Below, piece by piece: positions 1 to 8,125 of a stretch of 18,499 nt of DNA; within the stretch, counting starts at the first letter, position 1, and every line of letters starts with the position of its first letter. The DNA lies in assembly GCA_947424995.1 (NCBI GenBank), contig CANDYO010000020.1:1-18499 (forward strand), given 5' to 3'. Below the pieces are notes generated by a model that was not told the DNA's origin, did no database searches, and saw nothing but the letters and a program-made list of their open reading frames with translations. The stretch comes from Rickettsiales bacterium (lineage in GTDB: Bacteria > Pseudomonadota > Alphaproteobacteria > Rickettsiales > CANDYO01). The translations under genes and the position numbers were made by a program.

Positions 1-226
1 GTAGCAAGAAAGTTAATTGTAATCATTAACTTCTTAGTTGAGAAAAAAACAAAATGGAATGACAATTATGAAAAGAATACGATAACTGCATAAAATATTT
101 GACTTTAAACACGGTAGATCCCCGGTAACCAAGCTTTGCCTGGTTCCGAGGATGACGCCGAATCTGTAACTGAGTTAGTAAACTTTCATAGGAATGACTA
201 ACTCTAGTTTTAAAACTAAAAGCTAC
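1..226. other. Gene-free left edge, downstream of trmD
   Basis: No credible gene is visible here. It holds an AT-rich hairpin (8-bp arms aagttaat at 10-17 and attaactt at 25-32, loop of 7), a half copy of repeat family A with its tail (114-198, listed separately), and a 14-bp perfect palindrome TAGTTTTAAAACTA at 205-218, nine bases beyond the trmD stop. None has the GC-rich stem plus T-run of a confident terminator. A 'ggaatgac' at 57-64 resembles the end of the family A tail and may be the remains of another copy. Confidence 0.6.
114..198. repeat. Half copy of palindromic repeat family A plus tail
   Basis: Matches the right half of the full copy at 2099-2258: the 'gatccccg' block, then a side hairpin, then 'ggatgacgcc', then a tail of about 48 bases running to 'ggaatgac' at 198. 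The side hairpin is aaccaagc (127-134) with gcctggtt (138-145), a sequence unrelated to the equivalent hairpin of the full copies but still self-complementary. Its one mismatch is A.C on the plus strand, which is a G.U wobble on the minus strand. The left half of the element is absent. It lies 3' of trmD. Confidence 0.75.
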
Positions 227-946
227 TTATCTTTCCAACTTACCTTTATATTTTTCCCATAGATCAGGGCGGCGGAGTTTAGTATTTTCAATGGCATTGT
301 TGAGGCGCCATTGCTCTATTTGGCTGTGATGTCCGGATAATAGCATTTCAGGTACTTCTCTTCCTTCCCAAATAGCAGGTCTAGTATATTGGTCATATTC
401 CAATAAATCTTGATACTCACCCATAGCAAAGCTTTCTTGTGCATTAGCTAGGGAATTATCAATTACTCCAGGAATAAGCCGGGCGCAACTATCTATAACC
501 GTTAAAGCTGCCATTTCACCGCCAGATAAGACATAATCACCAATGCTATATTCAACAAAGTCATATTTATCAAAGATTCGTTGATCTACACCTTCATAAC
601 GTCCACAAAGCATTAGAATATTATCATAACCTATCAATTGATGAGCAATCTCTTGGTTAAATTTCTCACCTCTAGGGCTAAAATAAATCATTTTTTTTAT
701 AGGCCGCAGTGCAAGCGCTGCATCAATAGCTCTGCCAACAACATCTGGCTTCATTAGCATTCCAGCACCACCACCAAATATCTTATCATCAACACTTTGA
801 TGCTTATCCAAAGCATAGTCACGAATATTAAATAAATTCAAATTAAATAGATTTTTCTCAAGAGCTTTTCCAGCCAAAGAATGAGCTAAAGGTCCTGGAA
901 ATATTTCTGGAAATAAAGTTAATATGCTTACTTGCCAATTATTCAT
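227..946 (-). CDS. trmD: tRNA (guanine-37-N1)-methyltransferase TrmD
   Basis: Transfers methyl from S-adenosylmethionine to N1 of G37, next to the anticodon, which prevents +1 frameshifting. The 239-aa product has the SPOUT-family landmarks in order: FGGGAGMLM (57-65), the CGRYEGVDQR loop (114-123), and SIGDYVLSGGE with the following helix and RLIPGV (134-161), which form the trefoil-knot cofactor site. YTRP (187-190) and LLSGHH (202-207) are also typical. Arg-156 matches the catalytic Arg-154 of the E. coli enzyme. Where E. coli has the catalytic Asp-169 in EDSF, this protein reads QESF, so Glu-171 stands in that place. The ATG follows the rodA stop (TAG) with no intervening base, so translation is probably coupled. 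The gene is next to rodA, not in the common rpsP-rimM-trmD-rplS arrangement, although rplS could lie beyond the left edge. The product is slightly short, mainly at the C-terminus. Confidence 0.97.
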   Translation of the reverse strand: MNNWQVSILTLFPEIFPGPLAHSLAGKALEKNLFNLNLFNIRDYALDKHQSVDDKIFGGGAGMLMKPDVVGRAIDAALALRPIKKMIYFSPRGEKFNQEIAHQLIGYDNILMLCGRYEGVDQRIFDKYDFVEYSIGDYVLSGGEMAALTVIDSCARLIPGVIDNSLANAQESFAMGEYQDLLEYDQYTRPAIWEGREVPEMLLSGHHSQIEQWRLNNAIENTKLRRPDLWEKYKGKLER

Positions 947-2071
947 CTAGAAAAAACTCTTTAACGCATTATTGATACTATAGCGACTATGAATATGCAC
1001 ACTAATCACTAAACCAAAACCAATCAAAATAGTAGTCATCATGGTCCCTCCGTATGAAAGCAGTGGCAAAGGCACACCCACAGCTGGCAATAGTCCCATT
1101 ACCATTGCTACATTGATAAAAACATGCAGAAAGAACATACTCACCACTCCCATCGCAAGCAATCTACCGAATTTAGATCTAGCATTTAAAGCAATGATAT
1201 AACAATAAAATATTATCATCGAAAATGCTATTAACACTAACCCTGCCCCTAAAAAACCCCATTCTTCGCTGATCATGGTAAAGATAAAATCGGTTTGATG
1301 TTCTGGCAAAAACTGTAATTGACTCTGGCTACCCTGCATAAAACCTTTACCAGTAAATCCGCCAGAACCAATAGCAATTTTAGATTGGATAATGTTATAA
1401 CCATCACCTAAAGGATCTCTAGTCGGATCAATAAAAGTAAGAATTCTATTCTTTTGATAATCATAAAGAAATTGCCAAGTTAATGGAATAGCTATGCTAA
1501 ACGATATAACTCCAGCTATAAAAACCCATTTTTTTACTCCAGCTATAAAAAACATAATCACCCCAAGCATCAATAAAATCATTGCTGTGCCTAAATCTGG
1601 CTGCTTAATAATCAAAGCTATTGGAATAATTAGCATAATACTGGGGACAATTAAATGCTGCAAGTTTATAGATTTATCACCTAAGTCATGAAAATAACGA
1701 GCTAGGGCAAAAATAATACATATTTTCATTAATTCAGAAGGCTGCAGCTTCATTACCCCCAAATCAATCCAACGAGTAGCCCCCATGGCAGTATAGCCAA
1801 GTAAGTGAACTACTAATAACAAAGCTAGAGCTATATAGTAAAATAAATATGCAGATTTATACCAAAATCTTAAGTCAATTAAACCTATAACAATCATTAT
1901 CGGCATAAAAATGGCGAAATGAATCATTTGTCTGGATGCCCAAGGAGAAAAATGTCCTTGGGCTGCAGAATACATTAAAATAAAACCAAAACACGCGACT
2001 AGAGTAACAAGAAATACTAAGGTTAGAGGTAATTTTGATAATTTGTGGATAACTAAAGATGGTTTAATCAT
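947..2071 (-). CDS. rodA: Rod-shape peptidoglycan glycosyltransferase RodA (SEDS family)
   Basis: An integral-membrane SEDS polymerase that links lipid II into glycan strands for sidewall growth, normally with a class B PBP (PBP2) and MreBCD. The 374-aa length is normal for the family and about ten hydrophobic segments are visible. Signature blocks include GATRWIDLG (97-105) with LQPSE (109-113), QPDLGTA (157-163), FLPEHQTDFIF (254-264), and GVPLPLLSYGG (332-342) near the C-terminus. Asp-261 in HQTDFIF aligns with the essential Asp-262 of E. coli RodA, so the enzyme looks active. RodA is preferred over FtsW because of the FLPEHQTDFIF block and the absence of a long N-terminal extension. No PBP2 gene is in the window. 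The start ATG lies about 28 bases from a family A repeat, so the promoter would have to lie within or beyond that repeat. The stop codon directly abuts trmD. Confidence 0.95.
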   Translation of the reverse strand: MIKPSLVIHKLSKLPLTLVFLVTLVACFGFILMYSAAQGHFSPWASRQMIHFAIFMPIMIVIGLIDLRFWYKSAYLFYYIALALLLVVHLLGYTAMGATRWIDLGVMKLQPSELMKICIIFALARYFHDLGDKSINLQHLIVPSIMLIIPIALIIKQPDLGTAMILLMLGVIMFFIAGVKKWVFIAGVISFSIAIPLTWQFLYDYQKNRILTFIDPTRDPLGDGYNIIQSKIAIGSGGFTGKGFMQGSQSQLQFLPEHQTDFIFTMISEEWGFLGAGLVLIAFSMIIFYCYIIALNARSKFGRLLAMGVVSMFFLHVFINVAMVMGLLPAVGVPLPLLSYGGTMMTTILIGFGLVISVHIHSRYSINNALKSFF

Positions 2072-2098
2072 ATTTTTAGATAATTTTCCTTAAAGAGG

Positions 2099-2258
2099 AC
2101 GCGTCATCCCTGGCAAGCTGCTTGAAAAGCAGCGCGACCGGGGATCTCAGGAGTTTTATTCTTCATGAGATCCCCGATCTACAGCGCTCTTAGAGCGCTT
2201 TCGTCAGGGATGACGCCAAATCCGTAACCGAGTTAGTAAACTTTTACAGGAATGACGA
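2099..2258. repeat. Full copy of palindromic repeat family A with tail
   Basis: Fills the gap between lpdA and rodA. Perfect outer arms GCGTCATCCCTG (2101-2112) and CAGGGATGACGC (2205-2216) enclose three further hairpins: side arm 1 gctgctt/aagcagc (2117-2123, 2127-2133); a central stem ggggatctca/tgagatcccc (2140-2149, 2166-2175); and side arm 2 agcgctct/agagcgct (2183-2190, 2192-2199). The predicted fold is a cruciform or cloverleaf. A 42-base tail follows to 2258, ending 'aggaatgacg', and is shared with the copies at 114-198 and 15585-15669. No reading frame is evident. As RNA from the minus strand it would be transcribed after lpdA and could act as a processing or termination structure; that role is inference. 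Confidence 0.85.
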
Positions 2259-2266
2259 TTCCATAT

Positions 2267-3658
2267 TTAAAAATGGATAGCTCGATTATAAGCACTTAAC
2301 ACTGACTCTTGCATCATCTCAGATAAAGTCGGATGCGCAAAAATGGTATTAATTAGATCCTCTTCAGTACCTTCCATAGTTTTATGAATAGCAAAACCTT
2401 GAATCATTTCAGTTACCTCTGTACCAATCATATGAGCGCCAAGTAGTTCACCAGTTTTACTATCAAAAATAGTTTTAATCAAACCATCAGTTTCACCTAA
2501 CGCTATAGCTTTACCATTAGCCATAAATGGAAATTTACCAACTCTAATGTCTATTTTTTTCTCTCTAGCTTGTTTCTCAGTAAGACCAATGCTGGCAATC
2601 TGAGGCATAGAGTAAGTACAGCCAGGAATATTTAATTTATTGATTGGGTGAAGTTTCTTTTTTCCGGATATTTTTTCAGCAACTAAAATACCTTCATGAC
2701 TAGCTTTATGAGCAAGCCATGGACCATGAATTACATCACCAATAGCGTAGATTCCAGGTTCAGCAGTTTCTAAGTATTGGTTAACACTTATACGACCATT
2801 TTCTATTTTGATCTTAGTTGATTCCAATCCTAAATTCTCAGTATTAGCAACAACTCCTACTGCCATTAAAATTTTCTCAGCTTTAATAGTTTGCTCTTTA
2901 CCATTTACAACCAAAGTTGCCGTTAGGTCATTTTTATGTTTAGTGATTTTAGTAATTTGACTAGAGGTATAGATTTGCATACCTTGTTTAATAAAGGCCT
3001 TATGGGCTATATCTGCAATTTCTTCATCTTCAGCAGGTAAAATACGTTCAAACATTTCTACCAAAGTAACTTCAGCACCCATGTTGCGATAGAAACTAGC
3101 AAATTCCACTCCAATTGCACCAGAACCTACTACAATCAATGACTTTGGCATTGCCTTAGCAGTCATTGCTTCTTTATAAGTCCAAACAAATTCGCCATCT
3201 GGTTTAAAATCAGGCATAATTCTAGCTCTTGCTCCAGTGGCAATAATAATGTTTTTAGCTGAAATATTAACTATACCATCGGCTTGCACGACTTGAATAC
3301 TAGCTTTACTTAAGATTTTACCTTCACCTATAATTACTTCAACTTTATTTTTCTTTAAAAGATGAGATATTCCAGAGCTAAGTTTATCTGCTACATCACG
3401 TGAACGCTTAATAACTTTAGTGAAATCAAATTTTATATTATCAGCACTAAAGCCAAATTGCTCAAGATTATGTAGCAAATGATTTACTTCTGAACACTTA
3501 AGCAAAGCCTTAGTTGGAATACATCCCCAGTTCAAACAAATTCCACCTAAATGCTGTTTTTCAACTATGGCTACTTTTAAACCGAGTTGAGCTGCACGGA
3601 TAGCCGCTACATAACCACCTGGCCCTGCACCAATCACTACTAGATCGAAGTTAATCAT
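2267..3658 (-). CDS. lpdA: Dihydrolipoamide dehydrogenase (E3)
   Basis: A flavoprotein that reoxidises dihydrolipoamide in the pyruvate and 2-oxoglutarate dehydrogenase complexes and passes electrons to NAD+. The 463-aa product is full length. It has the FAD-binding GAGPGG motif (10-15), the redox-active pair Cys-41 and Cys-46 in GGICLNWGCIPTK, the NAD-binding GSGAIG motif (178-183), the second FAD motif around AIGDV (305-309), and the C-terminal dimer-interface catalytic pair His-442 and Glu-447 in AHPTLSE. All catalytic residues are present. The gene stands alone, flanked by a family B repeat upstream and a family A repeat downstream, with no E1 or E2 genes nearby, so which complex it serves cannot be told here. 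An 8-bp dyad lies 28 bases before the ATG (listed separately). Confidence 0.96.
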   Translation of the reverse strand: MINFDLVVIGAGPGGYVAAIRAAQLGLKVAIVEKQHLGGICLNWGCIPTKALLKCSEVNHLLHNLEQFGFSADNIKFDFTKVIKRSRDVADKLSSGISHLLKKNKVEVIIGEGKILSKASIQVVQADGIVNISAKNIIIATGARARIMPDFKPDGEFVWTYKEAMTAKAMPKSLIVVGSGAIGVEFASFYRNMGAEVTLVEMFERILPAEDEEIADIAHKAFIKQGMQIYTSSQITKITKHKNDLTATLVVNGKEQTIKAEKILMAVGVVANTENLGLESTKIKIENGRISVNQYLETAEPGIYAIGDVIHGPWLAHKASHEGILVAEKISGKKKLHPINKLNIPGCTYSMPQIASIGLTEKQAREKKIDIRVGKFPFMANGKAIALGETDGLIKTIFDSKTGELLGAHMIGTEVTEMIQGFAIHKTMEGTEEDLINTIFAHPTLSEMMQESVLSAYNRAIHF

Positions 3659-3685
3659 TTAATTGCTCTGCTTATGTTGATTTGA

Positions 3686-3706
3686 AAAATGTACGCGTTA
3701 CATTTT
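3686..3706. promoter_or_regulatory. Operator-like dyad upstream of lpdA
   Basis: Perfect 8-bp arms aaaatgta (3686-3693) and tacatttt (3699-3706) around a 5-base centre cgcgt. The near edge is 28 bases before the lpdA ATG. Read on the minus strand, the right half of the dyad contains TACATT, a possible -10, but no good -35 is visible. It could be an operator, part of a promoter, or a small hairpin. The identical 28-base offset seen at two other genes is noted in the findings. Confidence 0.35.
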
Positions 3707-3714
3707 GGTTACGA

Positions 3715-3899
3715 ACGTCATTGCGAAAAAAATATTTTATTGCATTTGTGCAGAAAATATTTTTTGTAGCAATCAATAAATATCTAGACCGGAGGTCTGC
3801 GTAAACTTTTGTAGCCCTTTCAGGGCTATTTTTCTAACTGGATCGCCACAATTCATGTTTCCTGCAAATGCAGTGAAACATGAATTGTGGCGATGACGT
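3715..3899. repeat. Palindromic repeat family B, copy 1
   Basis: Lies between skp and lpdA. Outer ends ACGTCATTGCG and GCGATGACGT are inverted, with one mismatch. Module 1 is a long hairpin: attgc/gcaat at the base (3720-3724, 3769-3773), a small internal loop, then 12 A/T pairs (3727-3738, 3754-3765) and a tgca/tgca apex. Module 2 is a perfect 19-bp hairpin (3842-3860 with 3876-3894) with a ctgc/gcag apex. Between them are two short hairpins, gacc/ggtc (3787-3797) and tagccc/gggcta (3812-3828). Module 2 is roughly module 1 inverted. No gene is seen in this 284-base gap. Confidence 0.85.
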
Positions 3900-3942
3900 A
3901 GCTAAAAGGCAACTATTTAAATAAATTCAGCTACTAAACTAA

Positions 3943-4473
3943 TTATTTCTTTACTACGATATTATCAGTTTTTTTATCAATAGCCGCAATTACTTGGCTA
4001 GTAATGTCAATCTTTGGATCAGCGTAGATCATGATTTCCACTGGAAATATTTGAGTATAGCTATTTTCTTTAGCTAGATCAGCAATCACAGCAAGTGCTA
4101 TATTATTAAACTCATTCAAAGCATTTTGTTGCATTTGCTCAAGATCGCCAGCTTCTTTTTGCATAGCTTTACGTGAATCATTCAATTTAGTATTAAATGC
4201 TGCTTCTTTTTTAGAAAAAGCTTCTTTGCTAAGAACAGTTTTTTGTTTATCCAACTCTACTTTTTGATTATCAAAATCTTGCTGTAACTTAGTAACTTTA
4301 TCTTTAAATGTATTTTGAATATCACCCAGCTGTTTAGCTATAGATTGGCCAGCTTTGGTTTCCATTTTAACTTTATCTACATTCACTGTAACTGTAGAAT
4401 TTTTATCATCAGCTAAAGCAGAAAAACTGATAGCTATAACAGCAACTAGTGAAATAATAAGCTTTTTTAACAT
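3943..4473 (-). CDS. skp: Periplasmic OmpH/Skp-family chaperone
   Basis: A periplasmic holdase that protects unfolded outer-membrane proteins on their way to the BAM complex. The 176-aa product begins with a clear signal peptide (MLKK, a hydrophobic core, then ALA with cleavage likely after residue 21). The mature part is Lys/Gln/Glu-rich and predicted as long helices (about 38-125) that would form the coiled-coil tentacles. A C-terminal segment (about 126-170) completes the trimer body. Size and composition match the OmpH family; sequence in this family is poorly conserved, so the assignment also rests on position directly after bamA. The start is supported by a strong AGGAG ribosome-binding site that contains the bamA stop codon, with 11 bases between the two genes. 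The usual lpxD-fabZ-lpxA genes do not follow. Confidence 0.92.
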   Translation of the reverse strand: MLKKLIISLVAVIAISFSALADDKNSTVTVNVDKVKMETKAGQSIAKQLGDIQNTFKDKVTKLQQDFDNQKVELDKQKTVLSKEAFSKKEAAFNTKLNDSRKAMQKEAGDLEQMQQNALNEFNNIALAVIADLAKENSYTQIFPVEIMIYADPKIDITSQVIAAIDKKTDNIVVKK

Positions 4474-4484
4474 GTATTTTACTC

Positions 4485-6755
4485 CTAAAAAGTGGTTTTA
4501 AATGAGACATCGAAATGTCTTTCTTTATCAAAATTAGTTTTAGTCATTGGGACTGCGTAGTAGATTCTAACTGGTCCCATAGGAGTTGTAAAGCCAATTC
4601 CTGTACCTACAGAAGATCTAATTTTTTTACTATCCCAGATTTGAGCATTAGTGTTATTATCAACGTGGTACAAGCTTCCAGCATCGACAAATACCGAACC
4701 AAAAAGTCCTAATTCTTTACCAAAACCTAATGGGAATTTTACTTCAGCAGTACTGGTATAATAAATATTACCACCTAAAGCTTCATCATCACTTTGTCCT
4801 CTTGGACCTACCCCATAATAATTAAACCCACGTAAACTTTCTCCACCTAAAAAGAATCGATCGTTAATGTTAACTTCTTGATTATCTAATCCGTCAATTA
4901 CACCACCTTCTGCACCCAAAACCAATACTATATCATCAGTAATAATTGGGTGATAATAGCGCCCTTTAACCGTATGACGTAAGAATTTTGTACTACCACC
5001 TAAACCAGCTAAATCTTGCGATACCGTAACAATATAACCATCTACTGTATTAATAGCACTATCACGTTTATCGTAAACTAAATTATGACCAACCAAAGAA
5101 GTAGTAGTATGACCAGCTTGACTCTGAATTTCACTATTAGCACCACTTGAAATATTGCTAATCTCATTTTTAGTAAGACCATAATAGACATTATGTGCTA
5201 AATATTCAGTTACATCATAACCAGAACGAAGCACAAAACCATGCGCTTTTTGATCATAACTACGATACTGATGACGGTCATGTTCCATGCTTTGAGTAAA
5301 TACATCAAACCCGCCAGATATAGGCATATCAAATATATATGGTTGAGTATAACTTAAATCGGCGTTAAAACGATATTGCGATTTAGAGAATGATAAATCA
5401 AGTTGTTGACCACTTCCCATTAAGTTAGGTTCACTAAAACCAATTTTTCCTATCGGACCATCAGTAGTAGAATATCCACCGGCAAGATTAATGCTAGAAG
5501 TAGATTTTTCCTGTACATCTAGATTTAAATTTACTTTATCGGGATCTTCAGTGGCTACCGTTTCAATAGTGGCTCTTTCAAAAAAATCTAGATCATTAAT
5601 TTTTTGCTCCGAACGATTAATCTTAGTAGCATTGTAGGGATCTCCCTCAGCTAAACGAAACTCTCTGCGAATAACTTTATCCGCTGTTCGAACATTTCCT
5701 CTGATATTAATACGATTAATATATACTTTCCTGCTTTCACCGATATGGTAAGTAATATTTACCAATCTCTTTTCTTGATCTAAACTCATTTCTGGATCGA
5801 TATCTACAAAAGCATATCCTTTATCATTAATTTGCTGAATCATCATATCGACAGATTTTTCAACTTTTCTCACATCATATACATCATTCTCTTTAGTGGT
5901 AATATCTGATTTTAGATCGCTTAAATTTATATTATTAGCCTTAAGATCTGAGACCAAATTAATTTGACCAAAATGATATTTATTTCCTTCATCCAAGGTT
6001 ATAGTAATATAAAAACGCTCTTTCTTTTCAGAAACATTGGTAATTATTGAAATAATTTTAAAGTCTGCATAACCTCGAGAATGATAGAACCTAGTTAATA
6101 GTTCTCGATCATATTCTAGTCTAACTGGATTGAATTGATCACTACTGGAAAGAAAATAATACCAATGAGTCTCTTTACTGGATAATTCGGATTCAAGCCT
6201 ACTATCACTAAATGCATTATTACCGACAAAAACTATTTTACCTATTTTAGCTAGAGGACCTTCTTCTATCTTATAGATCAAATCCACTCTATTCTGAGGT
6301 AAAACAATAATTTGAGGGATTACTTTTGCAGAAAAACGCCCATTCTTATTATATAAATCTATAATTCTATTTACGTCTTCTTGCACTTTAGCTTTAGTAT
6401 ATATAGACCTTGGTTTTAGAGATATTTCTGCTTCTAATTCTTTACTCTTAAGCTTTGAATTACCTTCAAATACTACTAAATTTATTTTAGGATTTTCTAT
6501 TACCTTAATGTATAAAACATTTCCTCGTTCAGTTAAGTCAACTTTTTGAAAAAGATTACTAGCATAAAGCTTTTTAATAGAATCATTCAAATTATCACCA
6601 GTAAAATTTGCCCCTGGAGTAATATCAAGGTAAGATTTTATGGTATCTTCTTCAACTCGCTCATTACCTTGAATAACAATCTTATTAATAACTTCAGCGC
6701 TAGCAGTGAATGAGAAAAAGATAGCAAAGCTTAGAAAAAGAAATCTACGAATCAT
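4485..6755 (-). CDS. bamA: Outer-membrane protein assembly factor BamA
   Basis: The central subunit of the BAM machine, which folds and inserts beta-barrel proteins into the outer membrane. The 756-aa product has a signal peptide (1-20, ending TASA), five POTRA domains in the periplasm (roughly 22-91, 92-170, 171-262, 263-344, 345-420), and a C-terminal 16-strand barrel (about 425-756). The conserved loop-6 motif appears as LRGF (641-644) followed by GVGPRG, and the protein ends in phenylalanine (KTTF), the usual recognition signature of outer-membrane proteins. The ATG is two bases after the rseP stop, with an AAGGG ribosome-binding site inside the end of rseP, and its own stop overlaps the skp ribosome-binding site. 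rseP-bamA-skp is therefore one transcription and translation unit. Length is usual for the family. Confidence 0.97.
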   Translation of the reverse strand: MIRRFLFLSFAIFFSFTASAEVINKIVIQGNERVEEDTIKSYLDITPGANFTGDNLNDSIKKLYASNLFQKVDLTERGNVLYIKVIENPKINLVVFEGNSKLKSKELEAEISLKPRSIYTKAKVQEDVNRIIDLYNKNGRFSAKVIPQIIVLPQNRVDLIYKIEEGPLAKIGKIVFVGNNAFSDSRLESELSSKETHWYYFLSSSDQFNPVRLEYDRELLTRFYHSRGYADFKIISIITNVSEKKERFYITITLDEGNKYHFGQINLVSDLKANNINLSDLKSDITTKENDVYDVRKVEKSVDMMIQQINDKGYAFVDIDPEMSLDQEKRLVNITYHIGESRKVYINRINIRGNVRTADKVIRREFRLAEGDPYNATKINRSEQKINDLDFFERATIETVATEDPDKVNLNLDVQEKSTSSINLAGGYSTTDGPIGKIGFSEPNLMGSGQQLDLSFSKSQYRFNADLSYTQPYIFDMPISGGFDVFTQSMEHDRHQYRSYDQKAHGFVLRSGYDVTEYLAHNVYYGLTKNEISNISSGANSEIQSQAGHTTTSLVGHNLVYDKRDSAINTVDGYIVTVSQDLAGLGGSTKFLRHTVKGRYYHPIITDDIVLVLGAEGGVIDGLDNQEVNINDRFFLGGESLRGFNYYGVGPRGQSDDEALGGNIYYTSTAEVKFPLGFGKELGLFGSVFVDAGSLYHVDNNTNAQIWDSKKIRSSVGTGIGFTTPMGPVRIYYAVPMTKTNFDKERHFDVSFKTTF

Positions 6756-6757
6756 AA

Positions 6758-7882
6758 TTAACCCTTGTGTCCAAATAAATTCAGGCTGTTTAAATCATTT
6801 AAAGTAACGAATATAGTTAACATTATTATAAGAATTAATCCTATTTGGAAACCATAATTTTGTATTTTACTCGCAATTTTTTTACCACAAGCTGCTTCTA
6901 CTAGATATATGAGCAAATGCCCACCATCTAAGATTGGAATTGGCAGCATATTAATCAACCCTAAATTAACCGATAGCAATGCCATAAACCACAATAAAGA
7001 TTGAAAACCTTGTTCTGCAGATTTTGCTGAATATTGAGCTATCTTAATTGGCCCACCCAATTCTTTAGCCCCTCTCTTGCCCATGATCATTTGTCCCATG
7101 GCTTTCAAAGTCATCAATGAAAGATTATAACATTCACTAACTGCTAGTTTACTAGCTGTAAATATACTTTGTTTTTCAAGCGTAACGTGGTCTGTAATAA
7201 TTCCTAATTTATAACTTACAACCTCATTACCTAATAAATCTTTTTCAGTAAATTTTTCAGGCATGATCTGTTTTTTTAATAAACTGTCATTCCTATTTAT
7301 TAGTAACTCAATATTATCACCCATATTCAGCGCCATAATATTCCTAATATCGTTAAAGCTTTTAATTTTTTCTCCATCAACTTCAATTACAACATCACCA
7401 GGATTAAGTTCAGCTCTACTAGCTGGACTATCGGGCACGATTTTACTGATTAATGGATCTGAGCTTGGATATCCATAAATCGTAAAAAACACCGTAAAAA
7501 TCAAAGCAGAAAAAAGATAATTGGCCATCGGCCCTGCTACTACTATTGCTGACTTTGCCAACAATGACTTACAAGGAAAAGCTACTTTTCTATCTTGCTC
7601 GCTTAAGCTTTTAACCAGCTCTTCATCAGTCTGACTGGCAGCAGTTTTATCGCCAAACATTTTTACATATCCCCCCATGGGTATTAAGCAAAATTTCCAA
7701 CGTGTACCATGTTTATCATTAAAGCCGAACAGTTCTTTACCAAAGCCAATAGAAAAAACCTCTACCTTTACTCCCGCTCTTCTAGCTACCCAAAAATGGC
7801 CGAATTCATGAATGAAGACTATAACAGTTAGAACAAAAATAAATGGTAAAATATTATATAATAAGGTGGATATTATTTCCAT
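6758..7882 (-). CDS. rseP: Site-2 intramembrane metalloprotease RseP
   Basis: A zinc protease in the inner membrane that cuts transmembrane helices of anti-sigma factors or signal peptides (RseP/YaeL, M50 family). The 374-aa product has the zinc site HEFGH (25-29) in the first membrane helix, the GxG-type loop GYVKMFGD (71-78), a single PDZ domain (about 140-215, with SPASRAELNPGD at 152-163), and the third zinc ligand, Asp-319 in PIPILDGGH. E. coli RseP has two PDZ domains; one is common in shorter alphaproteobacterial forms. Other hydrophobic segments are around 110-137 and 345-362. It heads the rseP-bamA-skp unit. A GAGAG ribosome-binding site lies about 12 bases before the ATG. A family A repeat separates it from dxr, which commonly precedes it; cdsA and uppS, often in this cluster, are absent. 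No rseA-like substrate gene is nearby. Confidence 0.96.
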   Translation of the reverse strand: MEIISTLLYNILPFIFVLTVIVFIHEFGHFWVARRAGVKVEVFSIGFGKELFGFNDKHGTRWKFCLIPMGGYVKMFGDKTAASQTDEELVKSLSEQDRKVAFPCKSLLAKSAIVVAGPMANYLFSALIFTVFFTIYGYPSSDPLISKIVPDSPASRAELNPGDVVIEVDGEKIKSFNDIRNIMALNMGDNIELLINRNDSLLKKQIMPEKFTEKDLLGNEVVSYKLGIITDHVTLEKQSIFTASKLAVSECYNLSLMTLKAMGQMIMGKRGAKELGGPIKIAQYSAKSAEQGFQSLLWFMALLSVNLGLINMLPIPILDGGHLLIYLVEAACGKKIASKIQNYGFQIGLILIIMLTIFVTLNDLNSLNLFGHKG

Positions 7883-8125
7883 GCGTCTTAAATCTCTCTT
7901 TAATTTTTATTGTTAGTCGTTGTAGTTTATGTGTATATGCATCATCCCTGTACATGCTCACCTTTTCGGTTGCAAAGCATTAATAAATAAGTATTCGTCA
8001 TCCCTGGCAAGCTATGCTGTAAGCATAGCGCGACCGGGGATCTCAGGAGTTTTTTCTTCACGAGGTCCCCGATCTCAAGCGCTTTTTAAGCGCTTTCGTC
8101 AGGGATGACGCTGAACTCATAACTT
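7883..8125. other. Gap between dxr and rseP
   Basis: No gene is visible. It contains a full family A repeat (7996-8110) and, nearer rseP, gcatcatccctg at 7939-7950, which matches 11 of 12 bases of the family A outer arm and looks like a decayed older copy. On the minus strand, TTGCAA followed 17 bases later by TACAGG is the only promoter-like pair noticed for rseP, and it is weak. Confidence 0.5.
7996..8110. repeat. Full copy of palindromic repeat family A, no tail
   Basis: Outer arms CGTCATCCCTG (7996-8006) and CAGGGATGACG (8100-8110) are perfectly inverted. Side arm 1 is gctatgc/gcatagc (8011-8017, 8023-8029); the central stem is ggggatctc/gaggtcccc (8036-8044, 8062-8070) with one T.G pair on the plus strand; side arm 2 is aagcgctt/aagcgctt (8077-8084, 8088-8095). 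The backbone matches the copy at 2099-2258 closely, but both side arms have different sequence while remaining paired. The tail is missing, because the dxr coding region ends 15 bases to the right. Confidence 0.85.

Noticed and set aside
3812..3828. tagccc/gggcta hairpin as the terminator of skp
   Set aside because: On the minus strand it lies over 100 bases past the skp stop and is not followed by a T-run; on the plus strand there is no gene to terminate. It is part of the family B spacer.
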